Shown in pieces: positions 24,157 to 32,221 of a stretch of DNA of 32,447 nt. The notes below the pieces were generated by a model, which was given only the letters and a program-made list of their open reading frames with translations, searched no databases and had not been told where the DNA came from. The position numbers were made by a program, and so were the translations under genes. The DNA comes from Kordiimonadaceae bacterium (GTDB lineage: Bacteria > Pseudomonadota > Alphaproteobacteria > Sphingomonadales > Emcibacteraceae): positions 1 to 32,447 of the forward strand of contig JABGYD010000061.1 in NCBI GenBank assembly GCA_018675425.1, given 5' to 3'. Position 1 is the first letter of the stretch, and each line of letters opens with the position of its first letter.

Positions 24157-24999
24157 TTACTTTTCAATCGGCACGTCGGTTAAGGAGCCCCATTCCGACC
24201 AGGACCCATCATAGAGGGCTAAATCATTGTGACCTATCAGATTAAGCGCAAAAAGAAGCACACAAGCCGTAATTCCGCTGCCACAACTTGTGATAATTGG
24301 TTTATCTAAACTTACATTATTTTTTTTAAATATTTTTTTAATTATACTTGGTTCTTTGTAGGTGCCATCCTTGTTAAGAAGTTCACTGAAAGGGACATTT
24401 ATACTTCCTGGTATATGTCCCGATCTTGAACCTAACCTTGGTTCAGGTGTTAGTCCAAGGAACCTACCTCGGGCCCTAGCATCCACAATTAGTTCTTTAT
24501 TACTTATAATATTTTCTTTTATTTGATTGATATCGCGTATTTGATCACAATCTTTTTTTACTGCGTAGCTAGTGCTTTGGAGGTGAGGAATTATATCGTT
24601 AACAGGACCATTATCGGAACACCATTTTTTAAACCCACCATTCAGTATTGATACTCGTTCATGACCAAAGTTCCTAAACATAAACCAAACCCTTGCCGCT
24701 GAACTAAAATTGCTATTATCGTATACTATAATGTGATCCTGATTTGATATGCCCATTAACCCAAGTATGTGGGACATTTTTTCATTGCTTGGTAGCATAT
24801 GAGATAGTGGGTTATTAAGATCTGCAATCTCATCGATATCAAAATATTGTGCACCCGGGATATGACTGTTTTTATATTCAACCCTAGCATTGTTTTTTTG
24901 GTTAGGCAGGTACCAAGTGGCATCAAGGACACTGATAGATGGATCATTGATGTGCTTTAGGAGCCATTCAGTACTTACAAGAGATGAAGGACCTGACAT
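24157..24999 (-). CDS. sseA: 3-mercaptopyruvate/thiosulfate sulfurtransferase (SseA type)
   Basis: A 280-aa tandem-rhodanese protein. The N-terminal inactive domain (about 5-130) is followed by a catalytic domain with active-site Cys239 in CGSGITA, the SseA-type loop that favours 3-mercaptopyruvate. GSRSGHIPGSINVPF (190-204) and YDGSWSEWG (263-271) are family landmarks. The frame stays open to 25080, but the ATG at 24999 is correct: GGAAA lies just upstream, and a good promoter lies between 24999 and 25080. It moves sulfur to cyanide, thiols or protein acceptors. Co-operonic with a metC-type lyase, which suggests a role in cysteine sulfur handling. Confidence 0.92.
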   Translation of the reverse strand: MSGPSSLVSTEWLLKHINDPSISVLDATWYLPNQKNNARVEYKNSHIPGAQYFDIDEIADLNNPLSHMLPSNEKMSHILGLMGISNQDHIIVYDNSNFSSAARVWFMFRNFGHERVSILNGGFKKWCSDNGPVNDIIPHLQSTSYAVKKDCDQIRDINQIKENIISNKELIVDARARGRFLGLTPEPRLGSRSGHIPGSINVPFSELLNKDGTYKEPSIIKKIFKKNNVSLDKPIITSCGSGITACVLLFALNLIGHNDLALYDGSWSEWGSLTDVPIEK

Positions 25000-25030
25000 T
25001 ATTATTTCCAATAAATTTTTATATACTCTA

Positions 25031-25059
25031 AACATAAGTTTATTCCCGTCCGGGGTCAA
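25031..25059 (-). promoter_or_regulatory. Promoter of sseA-metC
   Basis: On the minus strand TTGACC (complement of 25054-25059), exactly 17 bases, TATGTT (complement of 25031-25036). The inferred start near 25024 gives a leader of about 25 bases to the ATG at 24999. Confidence 0.5.
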
Positions 25060-25156
25060 CACGAGGATGAAAGTATGCAAGATCTTTTACTCTATGCTAA
25101 TGACAGGAGCTACTAATTAGATTATATGGTTATCTTCTATTTATGAGGAGTATGTT

Positions 25157-25621
25157 ATGACAAATAAATTATATAGTGACTTATCGCAGCTTGGGGGTTC
25201 AACAAAACTTCCCGAAAATCCAGATGATGCAGTGCTTGAAAGGGTAACAAACCCGCGTCCAAATTCAGATTACTTTGTTCGCTTTACTTGTCCTGAATTT
25301 ACATCACTTTGCCCGGTTACTGGGCAGCCAGACTTTGCACACGTAGTGATCGATTATGTACCAAATAACTTTCTAGTTGAGAGTAAATCACTGAAACTCT
25401 ATATGCATTCCTTTAGAAATCATGCGGGTTTTCACGAAGATTGTACCGTAGGAATAGCTGAGAGGTTAGTCAAAGAACTCGATCCTAAATGGCTTCGTAT
25501 CGGCGGCTATTGGTATCCACGTGGTGGAATTCCCATTGATGTGTTTTATCAAACTGGGGAACCACCAAAGGGCATATGGATCCCGGACCAAGGTGTTCCT
25601 ACATACAGAGGTAGAGGATAA
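25157..25621 (+). CDS. queF: NADPH-dependent preQ0 reductase QueF (type I)
   Basis: A 154-aa unimodular QueF that reduces 7-cyano-7-deazaguanine to preQ1 in queuosine synthesis. Catalytic Cys52 ([11 protein letters not shown]) and Asp59 are present. The QueF signature ESKSLKLY (75-82) is intact and is followed by His93-Glu94 (FHEDC). Length matches type I enzymes (B. subtilis 165 aa). GAGGAG (25145-25150) is 6 bases before the ATG. It stands alone, divergent from sseA. No preQ1 riboswitch was recognised upstream. Confidence 0.96.
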   Translation: MTNKLYSDLSQLGGSTKLPENPDDAVLERVTNPRPNSDYFVRFTCPEFTSLCPVTGQPDFAHVVIDYVPNNFLVESKSLKLYMHSFRNHAGFHEDCTVGIAERLVKELDPKWLRIGGYWYPRGGIPIDVFYQTGEPPKGIWIPDQGVPTYRGRG

Positions 25622-25843
25622 AAAAGGAGATTTTTCAACTCCGAAAATGAATATGCCAATAATAAGCGCATATAACGAGTTTTTTATTATATCTAGAATT
25701 GCGGAGAAACTTATTGTTTATTTCAAAACGCTTTTTTCAAGTTTTATGCACCCCTTTAATTATATTATTCATGCATAGCTTTAATGCATATGTTCAGAAA
25801 TGCCCAGTCTAAGCCTGAGCTAAAAGTAGGATAATGGTCCGTT

Positions 25844-26476
25844 TTAACCTTTGGCAATCATACGGGAGGTAAAGCCATTGGTGCCTTTGTGGGACCAATT
25901 GTGTTCCGGGCCGTCGTGAGTATGGACCACCGCCTGATATTGGACATAATTATAAAAAGCGTTGTAAGGAAGACCGTCAACCGTAATCAATCCGCCGTCT
26001 CTGCCTTGCACGGGGGACATTTCTACAGTTGAAACAGGGGTAGAAAATTTGATAATTAAATCATCTTGACGGTCAACGGAGATGGCGACGGTATCAATTG
26101 ACCTGGCCTGACTTGCAAAGCCAGCAAAACCGATCGGAAAAATCGCGTCAAATGCATCCTTTTGGCTTTCAGACATGTTTTCATCCACATAGATACGCGA
26201 CCAGACACCCATTTCAAAGGTGACTACGAAGCGAATACCCGCAAGGTCATGCTCACCAATACTGCCTTGATATATTTCGATTAGACGATTGCCATCACAC
26301 TGCATATTTGTTCCCAGACCAAAATTACACGGACAGGGGATTTCGCAGCTGCAGCATTCGGCCACGTTTGCTTGCAGGGACCAAGTTTCCTGCGCCTGTG
26401 TTTTGGTTGATAAAAACGCCGGCGCAAGCGCTGCCGCGCCAAGAAGTTTATTGAAATCACGTCTTTTGAAGGTCAT
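25844..26476 (-). CDS. Tat-exported DUF1326 domain protein
   Basis: A 210-aa protein with a twin-arginine leader (KRRDFNKLLG, residues 4-13, then a hydrophobic stretch to about 22 and a TQAQ cut site). The mature part is a DUF1326 domain: the cysteine cluster ECCSCEIPCPCNFG (40-53; Cys41, 42, 44, 48, 50) with Cys60 further on. DUF1326 has no established function. The Cys pattern suggests binding of a metal or cofactor, and Tat export suggests that the protein folds, perhaps with its ligand, before secretion. GC content is visibly higher than in neighbouring genes. AGAGAG precedes the ATG. No DUF2182 partner gene is adjacent. Confidence 0.85.
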   Translation of the reverse strand: MTFKRRDFNKLLGAAALAPAFLSTKTQAQETWSLQANVAECCSCEIPCPCNFGLGTNMQCDGNRLIEIYQGSIGEHDLAGIRFVVTFEMGVWSRIYVDENMSESQKDAFDAIFPIGFAGFASQARSIDTVAISVDRQDDLIIKFSTPVSTVEMSPVQGRDGGLITVDGLPYNAFYNYVQYQAVVHTHDGPEHNWSHKGTNGFTSRMIAKG

Positions 26477-26519
26477 AAATCTCTCTGCTTTTAGTTGTAA
26501 GAAGATAGCGTGATCGATA

Positions 26520-26548
26520 ATTACACAGGATTAAAAAAAATTAGTCAA
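26520..26548 (-). promoter_or_regulatory. Promoter of the DUF1326 gene
   Basis: On the minus strand TTGACT (complement of 26543-26548), exactly 17 bases, TGTAAT (complement of 26520-26525): five of six matches in each box. The leader to the ATG at 26476 is about 35 bases. Confidence 0.55.
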
Positions 26549-26564
26549 AACCACTAAATACTAG

Positions 26565-26590
26565 TGTCTGCTTTAGGTCTTAAGCAGACA
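26565..26590. repeat. Inverted repeat, 9-bp arms
   Basis: TGTCTGCTT (26565-26573) and AAGCAGACA (26582-26590), perfect, with an 8-base loop. It lies after the end of the TRAP permease gene and 17 bases upstream of the DUF1326 -35 box. No T-tract follows it directly on either strand, so it may be a weak TRAP operon terminator or an operator for DUF1326. Confidence 0.6.
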
Positions 26591-26663
26591 TACAAAATGA
26601 CTTGGCGCGGTTAATGTTATTTGCACTCCATTTTTTTTAGTCAAATTTAATATTTTTTCACTG

Positions 26664-28307
26664 TTATCCGAATATAACACTCGGCAGCCATGTAACTAGG
26701 CCTTCAAAGTTATAAAGAATGACTAATGCAAACAACTGAATAACAATATATGGCAGAACGCCTTTATATATATCAGTAGTTTTTACGGTCTCTTGAGGTG
26801 CTACTCCACGAAGATAAAATAGAGCATAGCCAAATGGCGGAGTTAAGAATGAAGTTTGAAGGTTCATTGCCATCATTACACCAAGCCATATAGGGTTAAT
26901 ATCCATCAAAAAGAGCACGGGTGCTACGATAGGTACGACAACAAATACAATTTGGATAAAATCAAGAAAAAAGCCAAGAAGGAACATCACTACCATGACT
27001 AATAAGAAAGCCCCAAGCCTTCCACCAGGTAAATTTGTTAGAAATTCTGTAATATAAAAATCACCATTAAATCCAAGAAAGATCAAAGTAAAAAGCGCTG
27101 CACCAACCATAATAATAAAGATCATAGAACTTATTTTCGCGGTCATCTGCATCACTTCATGAATAATTTTCTTGCGGTAAACACGCATGAAGCTATCCGC
27201 TATACCCCAAATTGTTGCTATTAGAAGTGGAATAGATAATCCAAATGCTAAGTAATCTATCGTTGGTATTACCTGACGGCCCATACGCAGATCAAACAGT
27301 CCACCCAGGAAAAGAAGGATAACAATTGATGAGCCTGCGACAATTACGGGCATAGGTTTGGATTTATTATTTTTATAACCAGCCATTAAGATTGCGCCAA
27401 CTGCACCAAGGGCTGCTGCCTCAGTAGGTGTTGCTATGCCCCCAAGAATTGACCCAAGAACGGCTACTACCAAAATAATGGGAGGAAGGAATGCTGCAAG
27501 AACAGGATTTAGGTCTATTTTCTCTTCATTCTCAATAACTGGAGGACATGAGTCTGGAAAAAATATTGCCACTAGAATTTGATAAAAAATATAAAGTAAA
27601 ACTAACCCAAGACCCGGAATAAGTGCGCCTGCAAATAAATCACCAACAGATAATGGGGTAGGGGAAAAGTTTCCAAGGGCCAGCTGGGAGGACTGCCAGG
27701 CCGAAGATAACTGGTCACCGAGAAGGACAAGTACGATGGAGGGTGGAATAATTTGACCGAGCGTTCCTGCCGCGGCAATTCCGCCCGTCGCGACTGCAGG
27801 ACTATAGCCTTTTTTAAGCATTGTAGGTAATGCCATTAAACCCATAATTACAACCGTTGCACCAACGATCCCAGTAGATGCAGCTAAAAGTGCACCCACA
27901 ATAGTTACGGAAATACCAAGACCACCTTTCATGCGCCCCATCAGTTTACCCATACTATCAAGCAGATCTTCAGCAATTTGTGATCGTTCGAGCATTACGC
28001 CCATAAATACAAAAAGAGGGACCGCCATCATCACCACATTTGTCATGGTGCCATATATTCGTTGTGGAACGCCGCCAATAATCGAAAAGTCAAAGATTCC
28101 CATGGCAAAGCCAAGGCCAGCAAACATGAGAGAGATACCTGGAAGCGTAAATGCTACAGGATAACCGAGCAATAGAGAACCACATGCCATAATAAACATG
28201 ACAGTACATAGAAGCGCATCTAATGGCATTCCAAAAAGTTCGCTTAACATTATACCTAAAATAACGAAATCAATCTGAATACCGATTAATGATAAGTCTA
28301 ATATCAT
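26664..28307 (-). CDS. TRAP transporter large permease (DctM)
   Basis: A 547-aa polytopic permease of the DctM family. Typical segments: the GYPVAFTLPGISLMFAG stretch near residue 48, LLAASTGIVGATVVIMGLMALP (140-161) and GTLGQIIPPSIVLVLLGD (181-198). It exceeds the usual 430 aa because of about 100 extra residues in the middle (around 255-375, including GLFDLRMGRQVIP), as in the larger DctM proteins that go with TakP-type receptors. The ATG overlaps the TAA of dctQ by one base and is preceded by a G6 run (complement of 28316-28321). It provides the sodium-driven translocation path. Confidence 0.93.
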   Translation of the reverse strand: MILDLSLIGIQIDFVILGIMLSELFGMPLDALLCTVMFIMACGSLLLGYPVAFTLPGISLMFAGLGFAMGIFDFSIIGGVPQRIYGTMTNVVMMAVPLFVFMGVMLERSQIAEDLLDSMGKLMGRMKGGLGISVTIVGALLAASTGIVGATVVIMGLMALPTMLKKGYSPAVATGGIAAAGTLGQIIPPSIVLVLLGDQLSSAWQSSQLALGNFSPTPLSVGDLFAGALIPGLGLVLLYIFYQILVAIFFPDSCPPVIENEEKIDLNPVLAAFLPPIILVVAVLGSILGGIATPTEAAALGAVGAILMAGYKNNKSKPMPVIVAGSSIVILLFLGGLFDLRMGRQVIPTIDYLAFGLSIPLLIATIWGIADSFMRVYRKKIIHEVMQMTAKISSMIFIIMVGAALFTLIFLGFNGDFYITEFLTNLPGGRLGAFLLVMVVMFLLGFFLDFIQIVFVVVPIVAPVLFLMDINPIWLGVMMAMNLQTSFLTPPFGYALFYLRGVAPQETVKTTDIYKGVLPYIVIQLFALVILYNFEGLVTWLPSVIFG

Positions 28308-28849
28308 TATATGTTCCCCCCAAGTTGCTTTTCCTTGAGGTCTTTATGGTCCATTATAACTAATAAGGAATGGAGTGAAATAGAAAGGCCTTGAAATAAT
28401 GTACTACCTACAAATAATAATATCATTGATTTAAGAATATATACAATATGAAGTCCACTAGTCTCTATGGAACCCTCTAATATCATCCATGATTGGGCAG
28501 CGAAGGGCCATGCGAATATTCCAATACATAACAGTACTGGGAATAAAATAAGGATGGAGCCCAATAAATTAACATAGGCCTTTTTCTTTTCACCCATCTT
28601 ACTATAGAAGATGTCAACACGTACATGGCCATTATGTAAAAGAGTATAACCTGCAGCACCAAGAAAAACGAGAGAGTGCATGTACATCAAGCTTTCTTGC
28701 ACTGCAATAACGCCTTCATTATATAAATAGTTTATCATCACGATGGCAAACTGTGTAAGTACCAGCGTTAATGTTGCCCAAGAAGTTATCTTTCCGATGA
28801 CTTCGTTAATGGCATTAATGCCGCAGGCTAGTTTTGCAATTCCATCCAT
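28307..28849 (-). CDS. TRAP transporter small permease (DctQ)
   Basis: A 180-aa membrane protein with four hydrophobic segments and the DctQ-type central segment (YMHSLVFLGAAGYTLLHNGHVRVDIFY, within 70-100). It partners the DctM subunit encoded one base further on. The gene follows dctP on the same strand after about 55 bases. GGGAG lies about 11 bases before the ATG. Confidence 0.9.
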   Translation of the reverse strand: MDGIAKLACGINAINEVIGKITSWATLTLVLTQFAIVMINYLYNEGVIAVQESLMYMHSLVFLGAAGYTLLHNGHVRVDIFYSKMGEKKKAYVNLLGSILILFPVLLCIGIFAWPFAAQSWMILEGSIETSGLHIVYILKSMILLFVGSTLFQGLSISLHSLLVIMDHKDLKEKQLGGNI

Positions 28850-28904
28850 AAGGTTGATTGCTCCCGTTTGTTAGTCCCTAATTTTTACTTATATGATCAA
28901 CTTT

Positions 28905-30065
28905 TTAGATGGCCTGACCAAACCTATCTGATAATCGTCGCGCAGCCATATAAGGCTCATCAGCAATGGCACCCCATTCTTTCACATCATCAAGTGTTGC
29001 CATATAACTTTTGTATATACGACGAGATATTTCATCAGTTCTACCGACATCTGCGGCAACATCCGCGGCAACATCGGCAAGTGCCTTCATGACATCTTGA
29101 GGGAACTGCCTTGTTTTAACGCCGTGTTCGCTGATCAAGGTGCGAAGTGCGTTTGCGTTGCGAGCGTTAAACTCTGCGAGGGATCGTGCGTAATGTTTTT
29201 CAGCCAATGCTTCAATAATAACACGCTCTGCATCACTTAATGAATTCCATACATCGAGGTTCCAGCCTGCACAAACAGAGGCGCTTGGCTCATGGTAAGC
29301 GGAGGTGTAATAATACTCAGCTACTTGGTGAAAGCCAAATGCTAGATCATTCCATGGGCCGATCCATTCCGTCGCATCAATATTACCTTGTGATAATGAT
29401 AGAAATATTTCACCGCCAGAAAGTGTTACAGGCGTTCCGCCCATACGTTTAATTACTTCACCGCCGAGGCCGGGAATACGCATTTTTAGGCCCTGGAAGT
29501 CTTCAACACTATTAATTTCTTTATTAAACCAGCCGCCCATTTGCATTCCTGTTGCAGTACAGAGCATTGGTTTAACATTAAAACGTCCTGAAAGCTCGTC
29601 CCAAAGTTCTTGACCACCTCCATATTGAAGCCATTGCGTCATTTCACTAGCTGATAGACCTAACGGCACTGCGCCGAAAAAATTAAACATTGGGTGTTTA
29701 CCTTGCCAGTAATAATCTGGCCCATGGTAAATATCAGCATTACCTTGTGATACTGCATCAAATGCCTGAAGGGCTGGAACCATTTCTTCAGCTGCATAAA
29801 CACGAATTTTGATACGCCCATTAGTAGCTTTACCTACATCGTCTGCAAATTCAACGGCCCTTGTCCCTAAGCCAGGAAAGTTTTTAGGCCACGTTGTCAC
29901 CATTTTAAGCTCAATGGAACGCTGGTTTTCAGGGATAGATGCGGCACTTTTTATAGACCCTGAGTTTGGATCTACTGGACTTGGACTACACGCGGCAACT
30001 GCCCCGGCAGCAAGTGTTCCAGCACTAACTGCAGCAGATTTTTTTAAAAAAGAACGACGTTTCAT
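28905..30065 (-). CDS. TRAP transporter substrate-binding protein, TakP-like (DctP)
   Basis: A 386-aa DctP-family receptor. The leader has a twin-arginine motif (RRSFLKK, 3-9) and a lipobox-like VAAC with Cys26, so it may be a Tat-exported lipoprotein. The mature part shows the 2-oxo-acid/lactate receptor pattern: TTWPKNFPG near 58, GLKMRIPGLGGEVIKRMGG, GGEIFLSLSQGNIDATEWIGPWND and FGFHQVAEYYY. Known relatives (Rhodobacter TakP, Thermus TTHA0766) bind 2-oxo acids or lactate with a metal. The exact ligand here is open. Codons 29047-29082 are a 12-base tandem repeat encoding ADVA units. AAGG is 7 bases before the ATG, and it has its own promoter. Confidence 0.92.
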   Translation of the reverse strand: MKRRSFLKKSAAVSAGTLAAGAVAACSPSPVDPNSGSIKSAASIPENQRSIELKMVTTWPKNFPGLGTRAVEFADDVGKATNGRIKIRVYAAEEMVPALQAFDAVSQGNADIYHGPDYYWQGKHPMFNFFGAVPLGLSASEMTQWLQYGGGQELWDELSGRFNVKPMLCTATGMQMGGWFNKEINSVEDFQGLKMRIPGLGGEVIKRMGGTPVTLSGGEIFLSLSQGNIDATEWIGPWNDLAFGFHQVAEYYYTSAYHEPSASVCAGWNLDVWNSLSDAERVIIEALAEKHYARSLAEFNARNANALRTLISEHGVKTRQFPQDVMKALADVAADVAADVGRTDEISRRIYKSYMATLDDVKEWGAIADEPYMAARRLSDRFGQAI

Positions 30066-30118
30066 TTGAATGCCTTAATTTTGATATAAACATTTGATTA
30101 TTAAAAAAATTTCTTACA

Positions 30119-30147
30119 CTTATAAACAGGCTATGCGAAATTTTCAA
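30119..30147 (-). promoter_or_regulatory. Promoter of the dctPQM operon
   Basis: On the minus strand TTGAAA (complement of 30142-30147), exactly 17 bases, TATAAG (complement of 30119-30124): five of six matches in each box. Transcription would begin near 30112, about 47 bases before the dctP ATG, so the transporter can be expressed without the upstream aldolase gene. Confidence 0.5.
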
Positions 30148-30173
30148 TAATAACTTCTATATGAAATTAATAG

Positions 30174-31310
30174 TTATAAAAGCTTCCCACGTGCGGTTAT
30201 TGGCCAAACTGTTTCAACAATTCCGTTACGTATCCCTATAAGATAATCATGTAGGTTACAGGTTGGGTCACAGTGTCCTGGAATAAGACGTATTTTGTCT
30301 TTCAGACCAAGAATACCATTAGTATCATTAATTATTCCGTGCTCGTCATTACAGCATACGTAATCTGCGCCCGCAATACCGTAAAGTTTTGGCAACCCTG
30401 AATCTATGGCGGAACTTTTATGTCCAGCATCACATATCACTGTTCCTTGTCGGGCGGCAGACATGATCGTACTTAATACGAAAAGTGCATTATAAAAAGG
30501 AACAGCAGGTTTGCCATCGTGTGTTTTTAATGCCATGTACGCGGCGTCCATAAAGCAATATGTACCTGCCTGAATTTCAGTAAATATTCCGGAGGCGGCT
30601 TCTAATTGGAATGTGCCAGTACCTGCACCGCTTACGATAGTACACATTAAGCCAACATTTTTAATTTCAATTAAAGTGTTTTGAACTTTATGGATGACCT
30701 CTGCGAAAGCTGCTTCGCGATCTGCTGCCTCTACATAGTGCTGTGCTGGTCCGTGATAGGCTTGTAATCCGTCGAACTGCAGGTGGCTCTCTTGAGCGAT
30801 AGCGCGCGCCAGTAATGCCGCATCTACTGTAGGGTTTATGCCGCATCTGCCGGCACCAACATCAATTTCAACTAAACACCCTAAAATTACATTTTGAGCC
30901 TTAGCGGCTCTGGCAAGGTCAGGGACATTCCTCAGGTCATCTACACACACACGAATAGCAGCGCGTTTACTTAGACGAACCAATCTATTAATTTTTGACA
31001 ATTCGACTATCTGATTAGAAATCAGAATATCGGTTAACCCTTTGTTGACGAGAGCTTCTGCTTCTGAGACTTTTTGACAGCAAAAGCCGTATGCACCACC
31101 TATATTCATCTGTTGAAAAGCAACATCTACGGACTTATGTGCTTTTGCATGTGCGCGGAGTTTAATACCGTTTTTTTCGATAATATTTCGCATTTTTATT
31201 AAATTATTTTCAAATTTATCAAGGTCAACTATTAATGCGGGAGTTTCAATCTCAGCTTCAGACATACCAATCTGTGCCGGAACATCAAATCCAACTTCTG
31301 TTATGACCAT
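30174..31310 (-). CDS. D-threonine aldolase/3-hydroxyaspartate aldolase family PLP enzyme
   Basis: A 378-aa fold-type III (alanine-racemase-like barrel) enzyme. It has ETPALIVDLDKFENN near the N-terminus, PLP lysine Lys56 in RAHAKAHKS, the phosphate-binding SGAGTGTF segment, and the C-terminal metal site PGHCDPTCNLHD. The family includes D-threonine aldolase, D-serine dehydratase (DSD1) and beta-hydroxyaspartate aldolase (BhcC), and general likeness to the last is strong. No bhcA, bhcB or bhcD is in the window. A near-perfect Shine-Dalgarno AAGGAGG (31319-31325) lies 8 bases before the ATG. The TakP-like TRAP genes follow 108 bases later on the same strand. Confidence 0.85.
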   Translation of the reverse strand: MVITEVGFDVPAQIGMSEAEIETPALIVDLDKFENNLIKMRNIIEKNGIKLRAHAKAHKSVDVAFQQMNIGGAYGFCCQKVSEAEALVNKGLTDILISNQIVELSKINRLVRLSKRAAIRVCVDDLRNVPDLARAAKAQNVILGCLVEIDVGAGRCGINPTVDAALLARAIAQESHLQFDGLQAYHGPAQHYVEAADREAAFAEVIHKVQNTLIEIKNVGLMCTIVSGAGTGTFQLEAASGIFTEIQAGTYCFMDAAYMALKTHDGKPAVPFYNALFVLSTIMSAARQGTVICDAGHKSSAIDSGLPKLYGIAGADYVCCNDEHGIINDTNGILGLKDKIRLIPGHCDPTCNLHDYLIGIRNGIVETVWPITARGKLL

Positions 31311-31356
31311 TCATTCGCCTCCTTAATAATCGTAGTATTAGCATGCACCATTTTAG

Positions 31357-31381
31357 ATATAGATTATTTTATAATCTATAT
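31357..31381. promoter_or_regulatory. Perfect 25-base palindrome, candidate operator
   Basis: ATATAGATTAT (31357-31367), spacer TTT, ATAATCTATAT (31371-31381): 11-bp perfect arms. It lies 46 bases upstream of the aldolase ATG and 26 bases after the bpt stop. The minus strand, which carries both genes, has no T-tract after it, so an operator is more likely than a bpt terminator. Confidence 0.6.
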
Positions 31382-31407
31382 TTTGTTTATCGTATTTTAG
31401 AGTAATT

Positions 31408-32184
31408 CTATTTCAATAAATTCCAACCGTCCGTGGTTAGTATTTCGATAGGTTTAAAATTCATTTTATAATTCATTTTAGAACTACCTTTTACAAAATA
31501 TCCTAAATAAACGAAATCTAAAGCAGTGGATGTAGATATATTGATATGATTGAGAATCATATATATACCAAGACTTCGTGTTTTTGTTTCCGCTGAAATA
31601 TCATAAAAACTATAAACCATAGATAAAGCATTTTTCATCTTATCAGTGAGGGCGACACCTATTAAATTTTCGTCTCTGTCGCGGTATTCTATGATTATAG
31701 TGCTAATTGGGCTATTTTCTACCATATCTTTATATTCAGAAAATGAAATACCCATCATGCCACCTTCAAAGTGACGACTATTTATATATTTTTCGAGAAG
31801 TTTGAATTGTTCCTGGGTAGCTGTGTTTGGTTTTATTTCAGAACTTATATCGTTATTTTTTTTTGAGATACGTTTTTGACTATTTGACATTTTAAACAGT
31901 TTGGATGGAATCCTAACTGATTTGCATTCCTGGCAGTGATCACATGCAGGCCTGTATACTATTTCCTGACTTCTTCTAAACCCAACCAAAGCTAGAGAAA
32001 GATGAAGTTCCTCTTCTCTGCTTCGGTTCTGATTGGGGTGTTCTAATATTGCTGCCTTATCATAAGCAAGGGGCTGAGGGCTTAACTCCGTAAAAATTTT
32101 TTGCTCTGTATTTCCTTCAATGTATGGACATGGTGATGTCCCTGTTACATAAAATTTTGGAAAATGAGTTGATTGGTCAGTCAT
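31408..32184 (-). CDS. bpt: Aspartate/glutamate leucyltransferase (Bpt/Ate family)
   Basis: A 258-aa aminoacyl-tRNA-protein transferase. The N-terminal domain has CPY (19-21) and the cysteine cluster CDHCQEC (81-87) followed by VRIP. The C-terminal acyltransferase fold includes the LDFVYLGYFVKGSSKMNYK segment. Bacterial members add leucine (Bpt) or arginine to N-terminal Asp/Glu for the N-end rule; the residue used cannot be settled by eye. A TTG at 32202 would add six residues, but the ATG at 32184 starts the conserved part. Neither start has a strong ribosome site. It lies 37 bases after the permease gene. Confidence 0.9.
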   Translation of the reverse strand: MTDQSTHFPKFYVTGTSPCPYIEGNTEQKIFTELSPQPLAYDKAAILEHPNQNRSREEELHLSLALVGFRRSQEIVYRPACDHCQECKSVRIPSKLFKMSNSQKRISKKNNDISSEIKPNTATQEQFKLLEKYINSRHFEGGMMGISFSEYKDMVENSPISTIIIEYRDRDENLIGVALTDKMKNALSMVYSFYDISAETKTRSLGIYMILNHINISTSTALDFVYLGYFVKGSSKMNYKMNFKPIEILTTDGWNLLK

Positions 32185-32221
32185 AAAATTTTGATAACAC
32201 AAAAACTATTTTAGACCTAGC

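Noticed and set aside
25000-25080. 27-residue N-terminal extension of the sulfurtransferase
   Set aside because: The extension crosses a good promoter (25031-25059); the ATG at 24999 has a ribosome site and starts the family-typical sequence.
25081-25156. preQ1 riboswitch before queF
   Set aside because: No conserved preQ1 aptamer pattern or pseudoknot could be traced; only an ordinary leader with GAGGAG was seen.
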